DNA of 7,532 bases, taken from positions 1 through 7,532 of the forward strand of contig CAYLVH010000083.1 in NCBI GenBank assembly GCA_964387095.1. The letters run 5' to 3'. The translations under genes and the position numbers were made by a program. The DNA comes from JAJQBJ01 sp964387095. GTDB taxonomy: Bacteria; Bacillota; Clostridia; Oscillospirales; Oscillospiraceae. Under the pieces are notes generated by a model. It worked only from the letters and a program-made list of their open reading frames with translations, was not told the DNA's origin and did not search any database. This document shows, piece by piece, positions 6,437-7,532 of the stretch (the first letter of the stretch is position 1; each line of letters opens with the position of its first letter).

Positions 6437-7367
6437 GCCGGGTGACGTCCCACAGGGCCAGCTCCTGCCGGGGACTGTCCGCCGGGGCGTACTGCCAGCG
6501 GGGGAGGAAGCCGGAGGTCAGATAGTATTTCAGAGGGGTGGGAGGGGGAGGCTCCTGCAATTTGCTGATGACTGACAGCTTGATTTTCATCCGCTTGGGG
6601 ATGATGGATTTGATGCAGACCGCCACCCAGTCTCCCTCGTTCAGGCCCGCGTATTGCTCGGTTAGGCCAGAGAGGTTGGGAGTCAGCTCCACGAAGGCGC
6701 CATAATCCTGAATGCTGCGCACGATGCCGGGGACGGTTTCACCGGACTGAAAGCGGGCCGCGTTCTCCGCCCAGGTGCCCAGCAGCTCCCGGTGGGATAG
6801 GGTGACCCGTCCTTGTTCCGGGGAGAGTCCGGTGATCAGGGCGAAAATCTCCTGCCCCTCCTGGAAACGGGCGGAGGGATGGGGAATCCGGGAGACGGAG
6901 ATCTGTTCAATGCTGATCATGGAGGGCAGGCCGCAGCCCACGTCCACAAATGCGCCAAAGGGTTCCAGATGGGTGATGGTGGCGGGGATGATCTCCCCTG
7001 GACGGCGGCGGAGCAGCACCGCCAGAGCCTCCGCCTGGGCGGCCCTCTGGCTGAGCCGGGGGACGATCGCCCCGTCTTGGCCCTCCAGGGCCTCGATATA
7101 AAAGCAAACCGGACGGCCCACCCGGGTCATAATGGCGATATCCCGAGTGGAGCCGTCAGAAATCCCAAGGGCGGTTTCTTCCCGGGGGATTTTCGCCTCC
7201 CAGGGGCCAAGGGTGACCCAAAGGTTGTGCTCCTGATCGCAGCGCTGAGCCTGGGCCTCCACCAGTGTGTGATGCTCCCAGGCGGAATAGACCCCCTCCG
7301 CAGTTCGGAGCAGGCGCTGATTTTCTTCCGTTCGATACAGCCGGCCCTCCGGCAGGAACTCTTTCAT
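6423..7367 (-). CDS. S1 RNA-binding domain protein (ribosomal protein S1-like)
   Basis: This 314-residue protein has at least two clear S1 (OB-fold) RNA-binding repeats: about 123-194, with ATITHLEPFGAFVDV and ISIEQIS, and about 208-268, with GIVRSIQDYGAFVEL and NLSGLTE. Residues of about 35-105 look like a degenerate first repeat. The proline-rich QEPPPPTP (271-278) separates the repeats from a C-terminal tail without recognised domain. Clostridial proteins of this layout are often annotated as 30S ribosomal protein S1, but this one is shorter than the four-to-six-repeat rpsA product, so an accessory RNA-binding or translation role is safer. AGGAGG (complement of 7374-7379) is 6 bases before ATG 7367. 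A pyrimidine-rich tract upstream (7404-7418) could pair with this site. The stop lies inside the end of rarA. Confidence 0.87.
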   Translation of the reverse strand: MKEFLPEGRLYRTEENQRLLRTAEGVYSAWEHHTLVEAQAQRCDQEHNLWVTLGPWEAKIPREETALGISDGSTRDIAIMTRVGRPVCFYIEALEGQDGAIVPRLSQRAAQAEALAVLLRRRPGEIIPATITHLEPFGAFVDVGCGLPSMISIEQISVSRIPHPSARFQEGQEIFALITGLSPEQGRVTLSHRELLGTWAENAARFQSGETVPGIVRSIQDYGAFVELTPNLSGLTEQYAGLNEGDWVAVCIKSIIPKRMKIKLSVISKLQEPPPPTPLKYYLTSGFLPRWQYAPADSPRQELALWDVTRLTGP

Positions 7368-7532
7368 TTTGCTCCTCCTTTCGCAGATACTGTTACTCTA
7401 TGCGGAGGGGAGGAAAAGCTGAACCGGCAGAGGTTGGTTGGCTGAAAATTTCTTGAATATGGAATTCCCGTTCTGAACCCCCACGGAAATCAATTTTGAG
7501 AAAGGACTCTAAGCAGCATATTAGAATCCAGT
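7368..7532 (-). other. Leader and upstream region of the S1-domain gene
   Basis: This 165-base stretch holds the ribosome binding site of the S1 gene (7374-7379), a purine run on the plus strand at 7404-7418 (CTTTTCCTCCCCTCC on the coding strand), and a perfect GGAATTCC palindrome (7461-7468). A minus-strand frame is open from the window edge to TAA at 7393-7395, but its codons (CTA, ATA, TTA) are unlike the neighbours. No convincing promoter was found: the best candidate, TTCAGC-17-TAGAGT near 7397-7425, is weak. The promoter may lie beyond the window. Confidence 0.45.

Noticed and set aside
2455..7482. Shared 10-mer CTGAACCCCC at 2455-2464 and 7473-7482
   Set aside because: A window of this size is expected to contain many 10-mer matches by chance, and the flanks do not match.

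Overview
This window looks like ordinary chromosome from a moderately GC-rich Gram-positive anaerobe. I infer Clostridia, most likely the Oscillospiraceae (relatives of Flavonifractor, Oscillibacter or Intestinimonas). The grounds are a DUF951 gene of the type found in Bacillota, strong AGGAGG ribosome binding sites, near-consensus sigma-A promoters in AT-rich gaps, coding regions rich in G and C at third codon positions, and a clostridial style of RarA and S1-domain protein. The genus is not proven by the sequence.

Layout. Positions 1-47 are the last 14 codons of an unidentified plus-strand gene, followed by an intrinsic terminator at 57-87. Two stacked promoters (94-122 and 148-176) then drive a tight three-gene plus-strand operon: a 62-residue DUF951 protein (208-396), histidinol-phosphate aminotransferase HisC (396-1484) and an uncharacterised radical SAM enzyme (1501-2415). 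A hairpin at 2438-2467 closes it. On the minus strand, endonuclease III (nth, 2948-3595) is followed by a decayed GNAT acetyltransferase gene (2466-2926) carrying two in-frame TAA codons and one frameshift. nth and glyA are divergent, with back-to-back promoters in the 175-base gap at 3596-3770. glyA (serine hydroxymethyltransferase, 3771-5027) ends at a strong terminator (5048-5080). rarA (AAA+ replication-fork ATPase, 5168-6436) has its own promoter and converges, with a 14-base overlap, on a minus-strand gene for a protein with S1 RNA-binding domains (6423-7367). The last 165 bases are the leader of that S1 gene plus unassigned sequence.

How the genes relate. Most are housekeeping: amino acid and one-carbon metabolism (HisC, GlyA), DNA repair and fork maintenance (Nth, RarA), and probably translation or RNA binding (S1 protein). 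hisC stands apart from any his biosynthesis cluster in this window. I see no mobile element, CRISPR array, tRNA or rRNA, and nothing that amounts to a new defence or biosynthetic system. The items most worth a second look are the radical SAM protein with its CX4CX2C cluster motif, the well-resolved GNAT pseudogene, and the pyrimidine-rich leader of the S1 gene, which can pair with its own Shine-Dalgarno sequence.
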